DNA of 45,254 bases from Yoonia sp. (GCA_023955335.1 JAGSGF010000022.1:1-45254); one strand, 5' to 3'. Counted from the first letter of the stretch, positions 33,538-43,061 are shown. A program made the numbers and translations. Notes: generated by a model from the letters alone, not told the origin.

Positions 33538-34149
33538 CTAATTCCAAACGCCATAAGGCCTTTGAGCCATCGCGATGCATTCAATACAAATCTGCTCCGT
33601 CGGTTTGTCTTGGAATCGGTTAACCCTTGCGGTGGGTCCCAACTTAATTAGCTCCAAGATGAGGTCAAGACACTCGATGGTCATTTCTTGTATGTATGAC
33701 CGTTCGATGTGCCAACTTGCCGAACCAAAATGAATGAACTGGTTTCGATATTCAACGAGCCTGCAAAGTGCCTTGTCTCGGCTTGGCGTCTTTGAGTCTG
33801 TTATTTTAGGAATGCTGACCGGAATTTCTAAGGGTAATTTCTTCACTAAGTCCTGAAGGCTTGCAACTTTATAGTCTTTGGGATCAACGGGTCTTTTCTC
33901 ATGCCGTGTGTTAGGATCACCGTATTTCATATTACAAAGAGACTTCTCACTGTCCTTGTGTAGTGCCCCACCGCCGTCAGTGCGTGTAAGGACAGCGATA
34001 CAGGCGGACGAAAGCGCGTTGTGAAGATTTACCATCAATGATTTGATTGTTGCTGATTCACCAAGTTCATCAAAATGGTAGAGAGTGTGCCGGATAAGGC
34101 GCAAGCAATCTTCAACATCGTGAAATTCATCTGTTTCGGCGTGTTTCAC
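33538..34149 (-). CDS. HEPN-motif protein of unknown function
   Basis: A 203-residue, mostly helical protein starting with GTG directly after the uvrB stop (TAGGTG). The C-terminal half contains LVEYRNQFIHFG, an R-x4-H motif (R135, H140) characteristic of HEPN RNase domains, here followed by a helix rich in hydrophobic residues. The N-terminal half (residues 1-60) is another helical region. No nucleotidyltransferase (MNT) or obvious antitoxin gene lies beside it. Base composition is more AT-rich and its codon use looks unlike uvrB, suggesting acquisition. It could be a toxin/defence RNase or a DUF4145-like protein; I cannot decide. Co-transcription with uvrB seems likely, but no ribosome site better than GGAAGAAG is present. 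Confidence 0.7.
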   Translation of the reverse strand: MKHAETDEFHDVEDCLRLIRHTLYHFDELGESATIKSLMVNLHNALSSACIAVLTRTDGGGALHKDSEKSLCNMKYGDPNTRHEKRPVDPKDYKVASLQDLVKKLPLEIPVSIPKITDSKTPSRDKALCRLVEYRNQFIHFGSASWHIERSYIQEMTIECLDLILELIKLGPTARVNRFQDKPTEQICIECIAMAQRPYGVWN

Positions 34150-36363
34150 CTACTTCTTCCCCCCATACCGCGATCTTCCGCCGCGTGTGCCGCCTCGCCC
34201 TCCCGTAGACCGCCCAGATTTTACTTTGCTGTCTTCGACCGCTTTATCCACTGCGTATTGGCGGGCCATGGGGTCGTCGGCGATGGTGAGTTCCACGGCT
34301 TCCAGCCGTTTTACTTCGTCGCGCAGGCGGGCGGCTTCTTCGAACTCGAGGTTCTCGGCGGCTTTGCGCATGTCTGTGCGCATCCCTTCGAGGACGGTTT
34401 TGATGTTGCCGCCACCAAGTCCTTTGTCGATTTTCGCGGTCACGCGGGATTGGTCGGTGTCGCCTTTGTAAAGACCAGCAAGGATGTCCTCGACGTTCTT
34501 TTTGACCGTCGTGGGCGTGATCCCGTGTTCAAGGTTATAGGCGTGCTGCCGTTTGCGCCGCCGTTCGGTTTCAGCCATCGCCCGTTCCATCGATCCGGTG
34601 ATCCGGTCGGCGTACATGATGACGCGCCCTTCGGCGTTACGCGCAGCCCGACCGATGGTCTGCACCAGCGAGGTTTCAGAGCGCAAAAAGCCTTCTTTAT
34701 CTGCGTCCAAGATCGCCACCAATCCACATTCGGGGATATCGAGCCCCTCTCGTAGCAGGTTGATCCCGATCAGCACATCAAACGCCCCAAGCCGCAGATC
34801 ACGCAGGATTTCGATCCGCTCGATCGTGTCGATATCGCTGTGCATATATCGCACGCGGATGCCCTGTTCGTGCATGTATTCGGTCAGGTCTTCGGACATG
34901 CGTTTGGTCAGCGTTGTGACCAACGTGCGCATATCCATTGCGGTCACTTTGCGAACCTCGTCGAGCAGGTCGTCGACTTGCATCTCGACAGGCCTGATTT
35001 CGATCACGGGGTCGAGCAGGCCTGTTGGCCGGATGATTTGTTCGGTGAAAACGCCGCCGGTTTGTTCCATTTCCCATTTGGCGGGGGTTGCGGACACAAA
35101 GACGGATTGGGGGCGCATGGCGTCCCATTCCTCAAATTTCAGCGGGCGGTTATCCATGCAAGATGGCAGCCGGAAGCCGTGTTCAGCCAGTGTCATTTTG
35201 CGTCTGAAGTCGCCTTTATACATGCCGCCGATTTGCGGGACGGATACGTGGCTTTCGTCGGCAAACACGATCGCATTGTCTGGGATAAACTCAAAAAGTG
35301 TGGGCGGTGGTTCGCCCGGTGCGCGGCCCGTCAGGTAGCGTGAATAGTTTTCGATCCCATTGCAGACGCCGGTTGCTTCTAACATTTCGAGGTCGAAGTT
35401 GCAGCGCTGTTCAAGCCGCTGAGCCTCCAACAATTTGCCTTCGCCAACCAGTTGGTCGAGCCGCATCCGCAGTTCTTTTTTGATGCCGATCATGGCCTGC
35501 ATCATGGTTGGTTTTGGTGTCACGTAATGCGAATTCGCGTAGATACGCACCTTTTCAAATTTGTCAGTTTTCTGCCCCGTCAGCGGGTCGTATTCGGTGA
35601 TGGATTCAAGTTCCTCGCCAAAGAACGACAGCGACCATGCGCGGTCATCAAGGTGGGCGGGCCAAACTTCGAGGTTGTCACCGCGCACCCGAAAGCAGCC
35701 GCGCTGGAACCCTGCGTCATTGCGTTTGTATTGCTGCGCCACGAGGTCTGCGATGATCTGGCGTTGGTCGTAGGTTTTGCCGACGTGGATATCCTGGGTC
35801 ATCGCGCCGTAAGTTTCCACCGATCCGATGCCATAGATGCACGACACGGAGGCCACGATGATAACGTCGTCGCGTTCAAGCAGCGCGCGGGTGGCAGAGT
35901 GCCGCATCCGGTCGATCTGTTCGTTGATCTGGGATTCTTTCTCGATGAAAGTATCGGACCGCGCGACGTAGGCTTCGGGTTGGTAGTAGTCGTAGTAGGA
36001 CACAAAATATTCGACGGCGTTTTCCGGGAAAAATCCTTTGAATTCGCCGTAAAGCTGCGCGGCCAGTGTTTTGTTTGGCGCAAGGATGATCGCGGGGCGC
36101 TGGGTTTCCTCGATCATTTTGGCCATGGTAAAGGTTTTACCGGTACCCGTCGCCCCAAGCAAAACTTGGTCGCGCTCACCGTTGCGCAGCCCCTCTGACA
36201 GTTCTTTGATTGCGGTGGGCTGGTCGCCTGCGGGTTCAAATTCTGTGTGCAGGATGAATTGCTTGCCGCCTTCCAATTTCTCACGCGTGCGCACGTCCTC
36301 GGCGGGGTTGGCCAAAAATTGCGGCGGGTCGATGTCGCGCTTGTCGGAATGGGCGTAGGCCAT
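34150..36363 (-). CDS. uvrB: Excinuclease ABC subunit B
   Basis: A 737-residue UvrB, the DNA-damage verification helicase of nucleotide excision repair. Walker A GATGTGKT (residues 70-77), the damage-probing beta-hairpin region [26 protein letters not shown] (quoted part [16 protein letters not shown]), Walker B-like [19 protein letters not shown], motif ATP-binding [20 protein letters not shown], and the C-terminal UVR domain ([19 protein letters not shown]) for UvrC contact are all present. After UVR comes a low-complexity tail rich in Gly, Arg and Ser. Length is about 60 residues above E. coli UvrB because of this tail and an N-terminal extension. Start ATG 36363. Confidence 0.97.
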   Translation of the reverse strand: MAYAHSDKRDIDPPQFLANPAEDVRTREKLEGGKQFILHTEFEPAGDQPTAIKELSEGLRNGERDQVLLGATGTGKTFTMAKMIEETQRPAIILAPNKTLAAQLYGEFKGFFPENAVEYFVSYYDYYQPEAYVARSDTFIEKESQINEQIDRMRHSATRALLERDDVIIVASVSCIYGIGSVETYGAMTQDIHVGKTYDQRQIIADLVAQQYKRNDAGFQRGCFRVRGDNLEVWPAHLDDRAWSLSFFGEELESITEYDPLTGQKTDKFEKVRIYANSHYVTPKPTMMQAMIGIKKELRMRLDQLVGEGKLLEAQRLEQRCNFDLEMLEATGVCNGIENYSRYLTGRAPGEPPPTLFEFIPDNAIVFADESHVSVPQIGGMYKGDFRRKMTLAEHGFRLPSCMDNRPLKFEEWDAMRPQSVFVSATPAKWEMEQTGGVFTEQIIRPTGLLDPVIEIRPVEMQVDDLLDEVRKVTAMDMRTLVTTLTKRMSEDLTEYMHEQGIRVRYMHSDIDTIERIEILRDLRLGAFDVLIGINLLREGLDIPECGLVAILDADKEGFLRSETSLVQTIGRAARNAEGRVIMYADRITGSMERAMAETERRRKRQHAYNLEHGITPTTVKKNVEDILAGLYKGDTDQSRVTAKIDKGLGGGNIKTVLEGMRTDMRKAAENLEFEEAARLRDEVKRLEAVELTIADDPMARQYAVDKAVEDSKVKSGRSTGGRGGTRGGRSRYGGKK

Positions 36364-36419
36364 GGGCGGGAAATCCTTAACGGGGGTTAACGCATATCTG
36401 GATATTGAGCTTCAGCAGT

Positions 36420-37559
36420 TCAACCCCGAACTGCGGCTAGAAAGGGCCGTCGCAAAGTCGTTTTTAGCCACCGACCGAAGTTTCGATATTTTGACGCCGT
36501 GGCGTTGAGCGCACCGGGCGAATTATCGGGTGAAGGTCCAGAAAGGTCTTCGATCAAGACAGACACCATACATGACTGTTGCCCGCTGATATTCAAGGGC
36601 TCGAGGTCTTTGAGGAACCAATGATCTGCGAGCACATCAACAGGACAATCATTCCATGCGATCACCATTTCTTGCGGGCTTTCGCAGTCGAAGGCTGCTC
36701 CTGTTACTGCCGCTAACGAAATAAACTTGAGCATGGTTCTGTTAAATTGCCGGTCGGCAAAAGCGGCAGAAATCGTATAGGTTTGCCCTGCAAAGGTTAT
36801 GTCAAAGACTCCGCCTTGTCTTGTGGTTGTCAGAAACAGGCCGACAACACGTCCCGACGAAGGGATCATGATCTTAAGACCATCCGGTCCGGGTTTCCAA
36901 GTTTTGAGCTTACCAACGGCACTATTTTCAAAGAGACCCTTTTCGCCGCCGCTAAACGTATCCAACAGCTTGATAGGGGTCAGTGACCCCCCGCTTATGC
37001 TGGCGGTATTGGCGCGGGCAATCAAATCTAGTGTGCCATTAACGATGGCATCTGTCACAACGGCGTCCTGTGCATAATGCAAATAGTCGCTATAATAACT
37101 GATCGGGAGTAGTTTTTGTGTTGGATTTTCAGAGAGATATGTCAGATCATCATCAAAAAAATCAATGCTGTTAAGGTCAAAAAGCGTGTGCAGTTTTTCA
37201 CGGTACTCGGTTATGTGTTTGCGTTGGGAGTGGTGTCTGGGCTGGAAAATGAGCGGCGCAAAAACGGCCCCCGCGTCGCTGCAAATTTTGATGATCTGTT
37301 TGACGACCCAGATCATTTCATCAACCGTGTAATTGGCTCTGGAAATATACAGAATGTCGTTGATGCCATAGGCCCAAACAAAGACGTCTCCTTGTTTGAG
37401 TTCGAGCCCCTGCATCGCGCGGAAAAGGCTCATATGAGATGGCGCTCCTCCGATTGAAATATTTTGCACGTCGTGATGCATTGAAGGATGCTCACGTAAG
37501 ACCTTCGTCCAGCCGTCCCGCTTCACAGAGTTAGAATCGCCCGAAATATAAACGGTCAT
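36420..37559 (-). CDS. SGNH/GDSL-type hydrolase
   Basis: A 379-residue protein with an N-terminal SGNH hydrolase fold: block I ISGDSNS (nucleophile S9), block II Gly in NISIGGAPS, block III YGINDI (N67) and block V DYLH (D158, H161). The C-terminal half (from about residue 180) is a separate beta-rich region that I do not recognise, perhaps carbohydrate-binding. No signal peptide is evident. Such proteins often act as esterases or deacetylases on surface polysaccharides. ATG 37559 was chosen because AGGGA lies 6 bases before it and block I is at the N-terminus of the family; the frame is open further upstream (see the adjacent entry). It is next to uvrB without apparent functional link. Confidence 0.75.
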   Translation of the reverse strand: MTVYISGDSNSVKRDGWTKVLREHPSMHHDVQNISIGGAPSHMSLFRAMQGLELKQGDVFVWAYGINDILYISRANYTVDEMIWVVKQIIKICSDAGAVFAPLIFQPRHHSQRKHITEYREKLHTLFDLNSIDFFDDDLTYLSENPTQKLLPISYYSDYLHYAQDAVVTDAIVNGTLDLIARANTASISGGSLTPIKLLDTFSGGEKGLFENSAVGKLKTWKPGPDGLKIMIPSSGRVVGLFLTTTRQGGVFDITFAGQTYTISAAFADRQFNRTMLKFISLAAVTGAAFDCESPQEMVIAWNDCPVDVLADHWFLKDLEPLNISGQQSCMVSVLIEDLSGPSPDNSPGALNATASKYRNFGRWLKTTLRRPFLAAVRG

Positions 37560-37870
37560 GCTGCATCCCTGTGAGGAGGTATGAGAACATCGTGCGGACA
37601 ACGTTCCGTAAATTTGATAACATATGCGTCGTACTGGACGTTGATCATAAGGCCGTTTCCTTGGGTGCTCTCCGAAGTCATAATTGTTGATCTGTTGACC
37701 TACTTCAAGGTCGATCATGCAGTGATTGCCGTCGCGCTTGGCGATCTTGAACCGGATGGGGGCATCGTCAACGGCGCATGTGGCTTCACCGAAATAGATA
37801 TCGCAGTTAGTATTGACGCGGCCCCCTATGGGCGTAGGTTCCCGATCAAATCAAAACAGGAGCCTGCCCC
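37560..37870. other. Gap between SGNH hydrolase and aminopeptidase genes
   Basis: About 310 bases separating divergent genes. The minus strand is free of stops from about 37850 into the SGNH gene, and the translation (for example DIYFGEATCAVDDAPIRFKI and CMIDLEVGQQINNYDFG) looks protein-like with C/G-ending codons, but has no ATG, GTG or TTG before 37718. It may be the tail of a truncated gene. The plus-strand frame 37581-37874 is its mirror and not protein-like. Confidence 0.4.
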
Positions 37871-39103
37871 ATGACCATTGACCCCATTAAGCTTGACCGC
37901 TTGGCCGAAGTTGCTGTCCGTACGGGCGTGAATTTAGGCGAGGGACAGGAGTTGGTGATTACGGCTCCGATTGAGGCCTTGCCGCTGGTCCGCCGCATCG
38001 TCGTGCATGCCTATAAGGCCGGTGCGTCGCTGGTTACGCCTTTGTTCAACGATGGCGAGATAACAAAGGCGCGGTATGAGCACGGCGCTGATGCCAGCTT
38101 TGACGCCGCTCCTGCGTGGCTGTTTGAGGGCATGGGTAAGGCGTTTTCAGACGGTGCTGCCCGCATGGCGATTACCGGTGATGACCCGATGCTGCTGGCC
38201 GAGGTAGACCCCAAGCTGGTCGCCCGCGTTGGAAAGGCCACGTCGATCGCCGCCAAGCCCGCAATGACCCCGATTGTCGGGTTCGCAGTGAACTGGAATA
38301 TTATCGCCTACCCCACGATGGACTGGGCCGCGCAAGTGTTCCCTGATCTGCCTGTCGAAGAGGCGCAGGGCAAGCTAATGGATGCCATTTATGACGCCTC
38401 GCGCATTGGTGGTGACGATCCTGTGCAGAACTGGGCCGACCATACGGCTGAGCTTAAGAAGCGGGTCAAATGGCTCAATGACCAAGGGTTTGATGCGCTA
38501 CAGTATACTGGGCCGGGCACGGATTTGCGGCTTGGATTGGCCGAAGGGCATATCTGGAAGGGCGGGGCGTCTCCTGCGCTGAATGGCATCGTTTGCCAGC
38601 CGAATATCCCGACCGAAGAAGTCTTCACCTGTCCGCATGCCTATAAGGTCGATGGCACCGTGACCGCGACCAAACCGCTCGCGCATCAAGGGAGCGTGAT
38701 TGAAGATATTTCGGTGCGGTTTGAGGCAGGTAAGATCGTGGATGCCACGGCGTCCAAGGGGCAGGAACAATTGCGTGCACTTTTGAAGACCGACGATGGT
38801 GCAAGCCGGATTGGCGAGGTGGCTTTGGTCCCGCATTCCAGCCCGATCAGCCAGTCAGGCGTGCTGTTCTATAACACCCTGTTTGACGAGAATGCGTCCT
38901 GCCACATCGCACTTGGTCAGTGCTACGCTGACACGATTGAAGGCGGATCCGAGCTGTCGCCAGAAGAGTTGCAGCAAAAGGGCGGCAACCAGTCTATCAT
39001 CCACGTGGATTGGATGATGGGGTCCGATGCGGTTGATATCGACGGAATCACATTGACTGGCGAGGTCGTGCCCGTGATGCGCGGTGGTGAATGGGCGTTT
39101 TGA
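37871..39103 (+). CDS. M29-family aminopeptidase (leucyl aminopeptidase type)
   Basis: A 410-residue metallopeptidase of family M29 (AmpS/aminopeptidase T). N-terminal LDRLAEVAVRTGVNLGEGQEL and LVRRIVVHAYKAGASLV are family openings; FNDGEITKAR follows. Metal ligands are in the C-terminal domain: NIPTEEVFTCPH (Glu, His), LGEVALVPHSSPISQSG-like GEVALVPHSSPISQ, FDENASCHIALGQCYAD, and HVDWMMGS. M29 enzymes are Co/Zn-dependent dimers that release N-terminal residues from peptides in the cytoplasm. CAGGAG lies 7 bases before ATG 37871. Gene stands alone. Confidence 0.92.
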   Translation: MTIDPIKLDRLAEVAVRTGVNLGEGQELVITAPIEALPLVRRIVVHAYKAGASLVTPLFNDGEITKARYEHGADASFDAAPAWLFEGMGKAFSDGAARMAITGDDPMLLAEVDPKLVARVGKATSIAAKPAMTPIVGFAVNWNIIAYPTMDWAAQVFPDLPVEEAQGKLMDAIYDASRIGGDDPVQNWADHTAELKKRVKWLNDQGFDALQYTGPGTDLRLGLAEGHIWKGGASPALNGIVCQPNIPTEEVFTCPHAYKVDGTVTATKPLAHQGSVIEDISVRFEAGKIVDATASKGQEQLRALLKTDDGASRIGEVALVPHSSPISQSGVLFYNTLFDENASCHIALGQCYADTIEGGSELSPEELQQKGGNQSIIHVDWMMGSDAVDIDGITLTGEVVPVMRGGEWAF

Positions 39104-39154
39104 TGCAGCGCAGTGTGGCCTGAAGGGGCCATGCTTTGCCCAATGTCGTTTCCC

Positions 39155-40189
39155 CTAGGATCCGAGCTCAGGGTGTAAATACGCGTCTGGATAGGGCATC
39201 GGATGGAACGGCCCCAAAGGCACGACATTGTTCCAAGACCTGCCAAAGTAGCCCTGCCGACAGTGAACCAGCGCGTTGCTATCGGCGATGCCCGGCAATG
39301 CATAGACCCTGCATAACCAACGCCACAAATGTGGGTAATCCAGAATGCGCGCGCCGTTCAGCTTCATCCGCACATAGTAAACCGGGTCATGGCGGTAAAG
39401 CGTTGGAAAGAGACGCAGGTCAGCCTCGGTAAAGGTATCGCCTGTAAGGAAGGGGCGATTGTCGGCGGCGAGCCGCGCTTCCAGCGCGCTGAGTGTGTCA
39501 AAGTAAGCTGTGAACGCAGCGGCGTAAATTGCCTGATCGGAAGAGAACCCCGCTTTGTAGGCCCCGTTGTTGATGCCCACATAGATTTGCGCATTCAAGG
39601 CATCGATGTCTTGGCGCCGTTGGACGTGTTCATCGCCCACTGGGTACAAATTGGGCCTGCAATTATCGGCGATGGTGCTGCCAAGTGCATGCGCCTGCGC
39701 GTTGAGCATACGGATGATCTCGGCGCTCTCATTGGCGACAATTCGTTTGGTTTTCTTATCGTAAAGAATGGGGACTGATGCCTCGTCAGACCCTTCCGCG
39801 TCATAGATCTGCTTGGCCAGACGGAAGTTTTGTCCGGTTGCTGTTTCGGCCGTGCATTCAGGCAACGTCGTGCCGGTTAGGGATGCAATGCGGGTTGGAT
39901 TGAACTCCCAACGGTTCGGCGCGATCGGGTCATCTTCGCCCGTGCGACTGGGGAAAGCCACGTCCATCGTGATGCTATCCTGAAGCCCCAATACATTGCG
40001 CGCTAAGGTCACGCGGTGACACCACGGGCAATTGAACGCGACAAACAGGTGGTAGCGGTCGGGTTCGGCTGGAAAGTCTGGATCTTCGCCCAAGACGGAC
40101 CTGAACCCGCTGACCCCGCGCACAAATTCGCCTTTGGCGCGGCGTGCAGCGGCGTTTGTTTGTGCTTCCTCGATGGATGTCTTCGTCAC
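39155..40189 (-). CDS. Glutathionyl-hydroquinone reductase (GST Xi class)
   Basis: A 344-residue protein of the YqjG/ECM4/PcpF family. It carries the catalytic AFNCPWCHRV motif (C54, C57), VPILYDKKTKRIVANESAEIIRML, ARPDLYP-like CRPNLYPVG, and the C-terminal all-helical domain with DNRPFLTGDTFTEADLRLFPTLYRHDPVYY. These enzymes remove glutathione from glutathionyl-hydroquinones. Initiation appears to be GTG 40189 with GGAGA 6 bases upstream. Length is typical (about 320-340). Convergent with the M29 gene; no operon partner. Confidence 0.92.
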   Translation of the reverse strand: MTKTSIEEAQTNAAARRAKGEFVRGVSGFRSVLGEDPDFPAEPDRYHLFVAFNCPWCHRVTLARNVLGLQDSITMDVAFPSRTGEDDPIAPNRWEFNPTRIASLTGTTLPECTAETATGQNFRLAKQIYDAEGSDEASVPILYDKKTKRIVANESAEIIRMLNAQAHALGSTIADNCRPNLYPVGDEHVQRRQDIDALNAQIYVGINNGAYKAGFSSDQAIYAAAFTAYFDTLSALEARLAADNRPFLTGDTFTEADLRLFPTLYRHDPVYYVRMKLNGARILDYPHLWRWLCRVYALPGIADSNALVHCRQGYFGRSWNNVVPLGPFHPMPYPDAYLHPELGS

Positions 40190-40258
40190 GGCTGTCTCCT
40201 ACTTATCGGCGCAAACGATGATGCAGAATGATGGGCTCCGCCAGTTTTTCTTGATCGC

Positions 40259-41791
40259 TTAGCGGTTAATACCTGCAAACCGTACACCGCTTAGGTCTGC
40301 CATCTCTTTCTTCCATGTGGTGATGTCGCGGTGGGTGAAATCGGACAGGCTGTTGTGCCCACACGCCCGCGCCAAGACCTGCATCAGTTCAACAGATGCG
40401 CCGAAATAGCGCGCGAGCTTTTGTGCGCCGACTTGTACGTCCAGTTTTGCACGAAGCGCTGGCTTTTGCGTCGCGATGCCGACAGGGCAGTTGTTTGAAT
40501 TACATATGCGTGCCGCGATGCAGCCCACGGCTTGCATAGCCGAATTCGACACCGCCACAGCGTCAGCACCCAATGCCATTGCCTTGGCAAAATCTTCAGC
40601 CACGCGCAGCCCCCCGGTGATCACCAGTGTCACCTCGCGGCCTGTTTTGGCGTCCAGATGCGCACGGGCGCGGGCCAAGGCTGGGATCGTCGGGACAGAG
40701 ATATGATCACGGAAGATCAATGGCGCTGCACCTGTTCCACCGCCGCGGCCATCAAGAATGATGTAGTCAGCGCTGGCCTCTAACGCAAAGTCGATATCGT
40801 CCTCGATATGGTTTGCCGACAGTTTGAACCCGATTGGAATGCCGCCAGACCGTTCGCGCACCTCATCCGCAATTTTGCGAAAATCAGCAGGAGTATGAAG
40901 GTCAGGGAACGTCGCAGGCGAGATGGCGCTTTGACCGGGTTCCAGTCCACGGACCTCTGCGATTTTGCCTTGCACTTTGTCACCTGGCAGATGGCCACCT
41001 GTGCCGGTCTTGGCCCCTTGGCCGCCTTTGAAATGGAACGCCTGAACCTTTTCGACCAGCTCTGGTTTCCAGCCAAATCGGGCAGACGCAAGTTCATAGA
41101 AATAGCGCGAATTCTCGCCTTGCTCTTCGGCCAGCATACCGCCTTCACCAGAACAAATTCCGGTCCCCGCCATCTGGGCGCCACGTGACAGCGCGACCTT
41201 GGCTTCCTCAGACAGCGCACCAAAGCTCATGTCGGAGACGAACAGCGGAATGTCCAACTGCAGGGGCTTCGCGGCCCTTGGTCCGATCGTAACTGAGGTG
41301 GTGACTGGTTGATCGTCAAGCAGCGGTTTACGAGCCATTTGCGCAGGCAGGATCTGGATGTCATCCCAATGCGGCAGGTCTTTGCGCGGCACACCCATTG
41401 CGCCCATTTCACCGTGATGGCCAAGCTTTGACAGCCCGTCTTTGGCCAATGCGTGGATCCGCGCAACTGTTGGCTCTTGGGGTGTGGGCGATGCCTCAGG
41501 GATGTCAGACTTGGGCTCAGGAGCATCATCACCCGATTTGAGATCGCCCAATGTTGCGTGGGTTCCGTCACAAAACGGCGCGTTTGCGCTGGCCTTGCAT
41601 TGGCACAATGCGGCTGGTCCGGTCTTGTCGGCCGTGAATTTGAGCGGTGTGATATCGGTCCCGGCGTGCGACCCGTCACAGAAAGGCTGGCTTTTTGACT
41701 TGCCGCACTGGCACCAGAAATAGTTTTTTCCGGCTTCCAAATCGACTTTGACGGGCGTGATGGCTGCAATAATCGGAACTGATTTTGTCAT
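40259..41791 (-). CDS. Fusion of two CDGSH iron-sulfur domains with FMN glutamate-synthase-like domain
   Basis: A 510-residue protein. Residues 20-80 contain two CDGSH-type [2Fe-2S] motifs, each C-x-C-...-C-DG-(S/T)-H: C27, C29, C38, H42 and C63, C65, C74, H78. After a Pro/Glu-rich linker (about 80-105) comes the FMN-binding glutamate synthase central domain: LFVSDMSFGALSEEAKVALSRGA, GTGICSGEGGMLAEE, FHFKGGQGAKTGTGGHLPGDKV, YIILDGRGGGTGAAPLIFRDHI, MGADAVAVSNSAM-like ALGADAVAVSNSAMQAVGC and CNSNNCPVGIATQ (3Fe-4S cysteines). The amidotransferase domain of GltB is absent. Substrate unknown; a flavin oxidoreductase that receives electrons through the CDGSH clusters is the simplest reading. Start ATG 41791. 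Confidence 0.88.
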   Translation of the reverse strand: MTKSVPIIAAITPVKVDLEAGKNYFWCQCGKSKSQPFCDGSHAGTDITPLKFTADKTGPAALCQCKASANAPFCDGTHATLGDLKSGDDAPEPKSDIPEASPTPQEPTVARIHALAKDGLSKLGHHGEMGAMGVPRKDLPHWDDIQILPAQMARKPLLDDQPVTTSVTIGPRAAKPLQLDIPLFVSDMSFGALSEEAKVALSRGAQMAGTGICSGEGGMLAEEQGENSRYFYELASARFGWKPELVEKVQAFHFKGGQGAKTGTGGHLPGDKVQGKIAEVRGLEPGQSAISPATFPDLHTPADFRKIADEVRERSGGIPIGFKLSANHIEDDIDFALEASADYIILDGRGGGTGAAPLIFRDHISVPTIPALARARAHLDAKTGREVTLVITGGLRVAEDFAKAMALGADAVAVSNSAMQAVGCIAARICNSNNCPVGIATQKPALRAKLDVQVGAQKLARYFGASVELMQVLARACGHNSLSDFTHRDITTWKKEMADLSGVRFAGINR

Positions 41792-42029
41792 GTGTCTAAC
41801 CTCGATTTGCCCGAAGATGCCGGGCGTTATTGTCAATTTTAGGTCCAAACGGGATCACGCGGGACGGGGGCGTGGGGGGCAAACCCTGGCAAGTTGTGAA
41901 CCGGCACCAGCTGGCGTCAGTGATGGCGTATTAAACGAGGTAATGTGGATGTAACCGTTATCAATATTTGATTTGCCTGATGTCAGCTGGCGTTGGATCG
42001 ACATAAATTGCGTCTGCACACACGTATAG

Positions 42030-42785
42030 TCATCCCATAAGCGCCTTGTTCACAAGTTCATCTTTTCCGGCATAATTTGAGACATCGACACCCCGATCTT
42101 TCAACGCGTCTTTGATCTCATTTTCCGTAAGAGCCTCGATCGCTTCTTGCGACATTTTCAGAAAATTGATCGGTTGCTTGAAGGGAGGATTGGTCTCCCC
42201 AAAGAAACTGCGGTTTTCAAATGCGAAGTCTTCTGCATATTTGGTCATGAAATGTGACAAGAATGTATTGATACTTGTCCTGATCCGCGGATCGTCCGTC
42301 ATGTCTTTGGCTGACGCCTCAAGCGTGTCCAGCATCAACTGTGACCACCGTTCACCCCCTTTGTCATTCATTAACTGGATTGCGTTGTGGGTATGGTGGA
42401 AGTTCAATCGAAAATCTGCACCATGATAGTAAGGGCCGCCGCCCATCACATCGATCCACATTGAAGCTTGGGTGTTGATATGGTGGCCGATGCCTCCAAC
42501 CCGCGCGAAAACCGATGTGAACCACTCCTCATCCGCAAAGACGCGCTCATAAAAACTCTCGACGATTCTCACGATGGGGCCTTGGCCAAGAACCGAATAC
42601 AATTGCCAAAACTGGACGGGCTTTGAGACATTGTTCGATGCGCTCAACGAGACGATTTCGGCGACACGGTGCGCGTTCGCTGGCAGGAGGTTTTTTGCGA
42701 TTGCCGATGCAATGTAGTCACGTTGCGTTTTCTCCGACATGTAGCCGTGGCCGGTCGGATGATTTGGATAGGTGAAATGCTTCAT
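42030..42785 (-). CDS. Truncated-hemoglobin-like protein with SAP-like C-terminal tail
   Basis: A 251-residue protein. Residues about 58-190 resemble a truncated hemoglobin: FWQLYSVLGQGPIVRIVESFYERVFADEEW, then MWIDVMGGGPYYHG and the proximal His region NFHHTHNA (H131 the best candidate), followed by the G/H-helix-like GGERWSQLMLDTLEAS. The first 55 residues are an extension. The last ~35 residues, LTENEIKDALKDRGVDVSNY and KDELVNKALM, look like a SAP or ARMET-C-type helix pair, usually a nucleic-acid or protein contact. Ordinary trHbs are 115-150 residues. ATG 42785 has AAGGGGG 8 bases before. Haem binding needs confirmation. Confidence 0.65.
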   Translation of the reverse strand: MKHFTYPNHPTGHGYMSEKTQRDYIASAIAKNLLPANAHRVAEIVSLSASNNVSKPVQFWQLYSVLGQGPIVRIVESFYERVFADEEWFTSVFARVGGIGHHINTQASMWIDVMGGGPYYHGADFRLNFHHTHNAIQLMNDKGGERWSQLMLDTLEASAKDMTDDPRIRTSINTFLSHFMTKYAEDFAFENRSFFGETNPPFKQPINFLKMSQEAIEALTENEIKDALKDRGVDVSNYAGKDELVNKALMG

Positions 42786-43005
42786 CAGAAGCCCCCTTCG
42801 CCGAGATAGCACTGACGCGTGTCAGGCCTGTGTAGTTTCCAAGAGCCCCGTCGCGCTGATGTCGCGCTGATCATGACGTTGACCGTTAAGACACTTAAGC
42901 AACAGCCTGCGGGTTTACAACGGACACTGCAAGACACGCGCAACCCAGAGAGTCCGCTGACTTGGGGCATTCTTCCAATTTCCTAAAAGACAGTCATTTA
43001 TCGTT

Positions 43006-43061
43006 GCGCGAAAGCGCAAATCTGCTTGGCTATGCGCGAAAGCGCAAATCTGCATGGCTAT
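43006..43061. repeat. Two tandem 28-bp repeats with GAAA-tetraloop hairpins
   Basis: Units 43006-43033 and 43034-43061 differ at one base. Each begins GCGCGAAAGCGC, which folds as a GCGC stem closed by GAAA on the plus strand (six base pairs, TTGCGC/GCGCAA, in the first unit). The second unit overlaps the stop of the following minus-strand gene. Confidence 0.75.

Noticed and set aside
36364-36420. GTTAACCCCCGTTAA just upstream of uvrB as an SOS (LexA) box
   Set aside because: The alphaproteobacterial LexA site is GTTC-N7-GTTC; here the half-sites are GTTA with a 6-base gap, so the match is too poor.
37581-37874. Plus-strand frame of 97 codons before the M29 gene
   Set aside because: GAGGAGGT is too close to its ATG, the product has no recognisable feature, and the opposite strand looks more coding-like.
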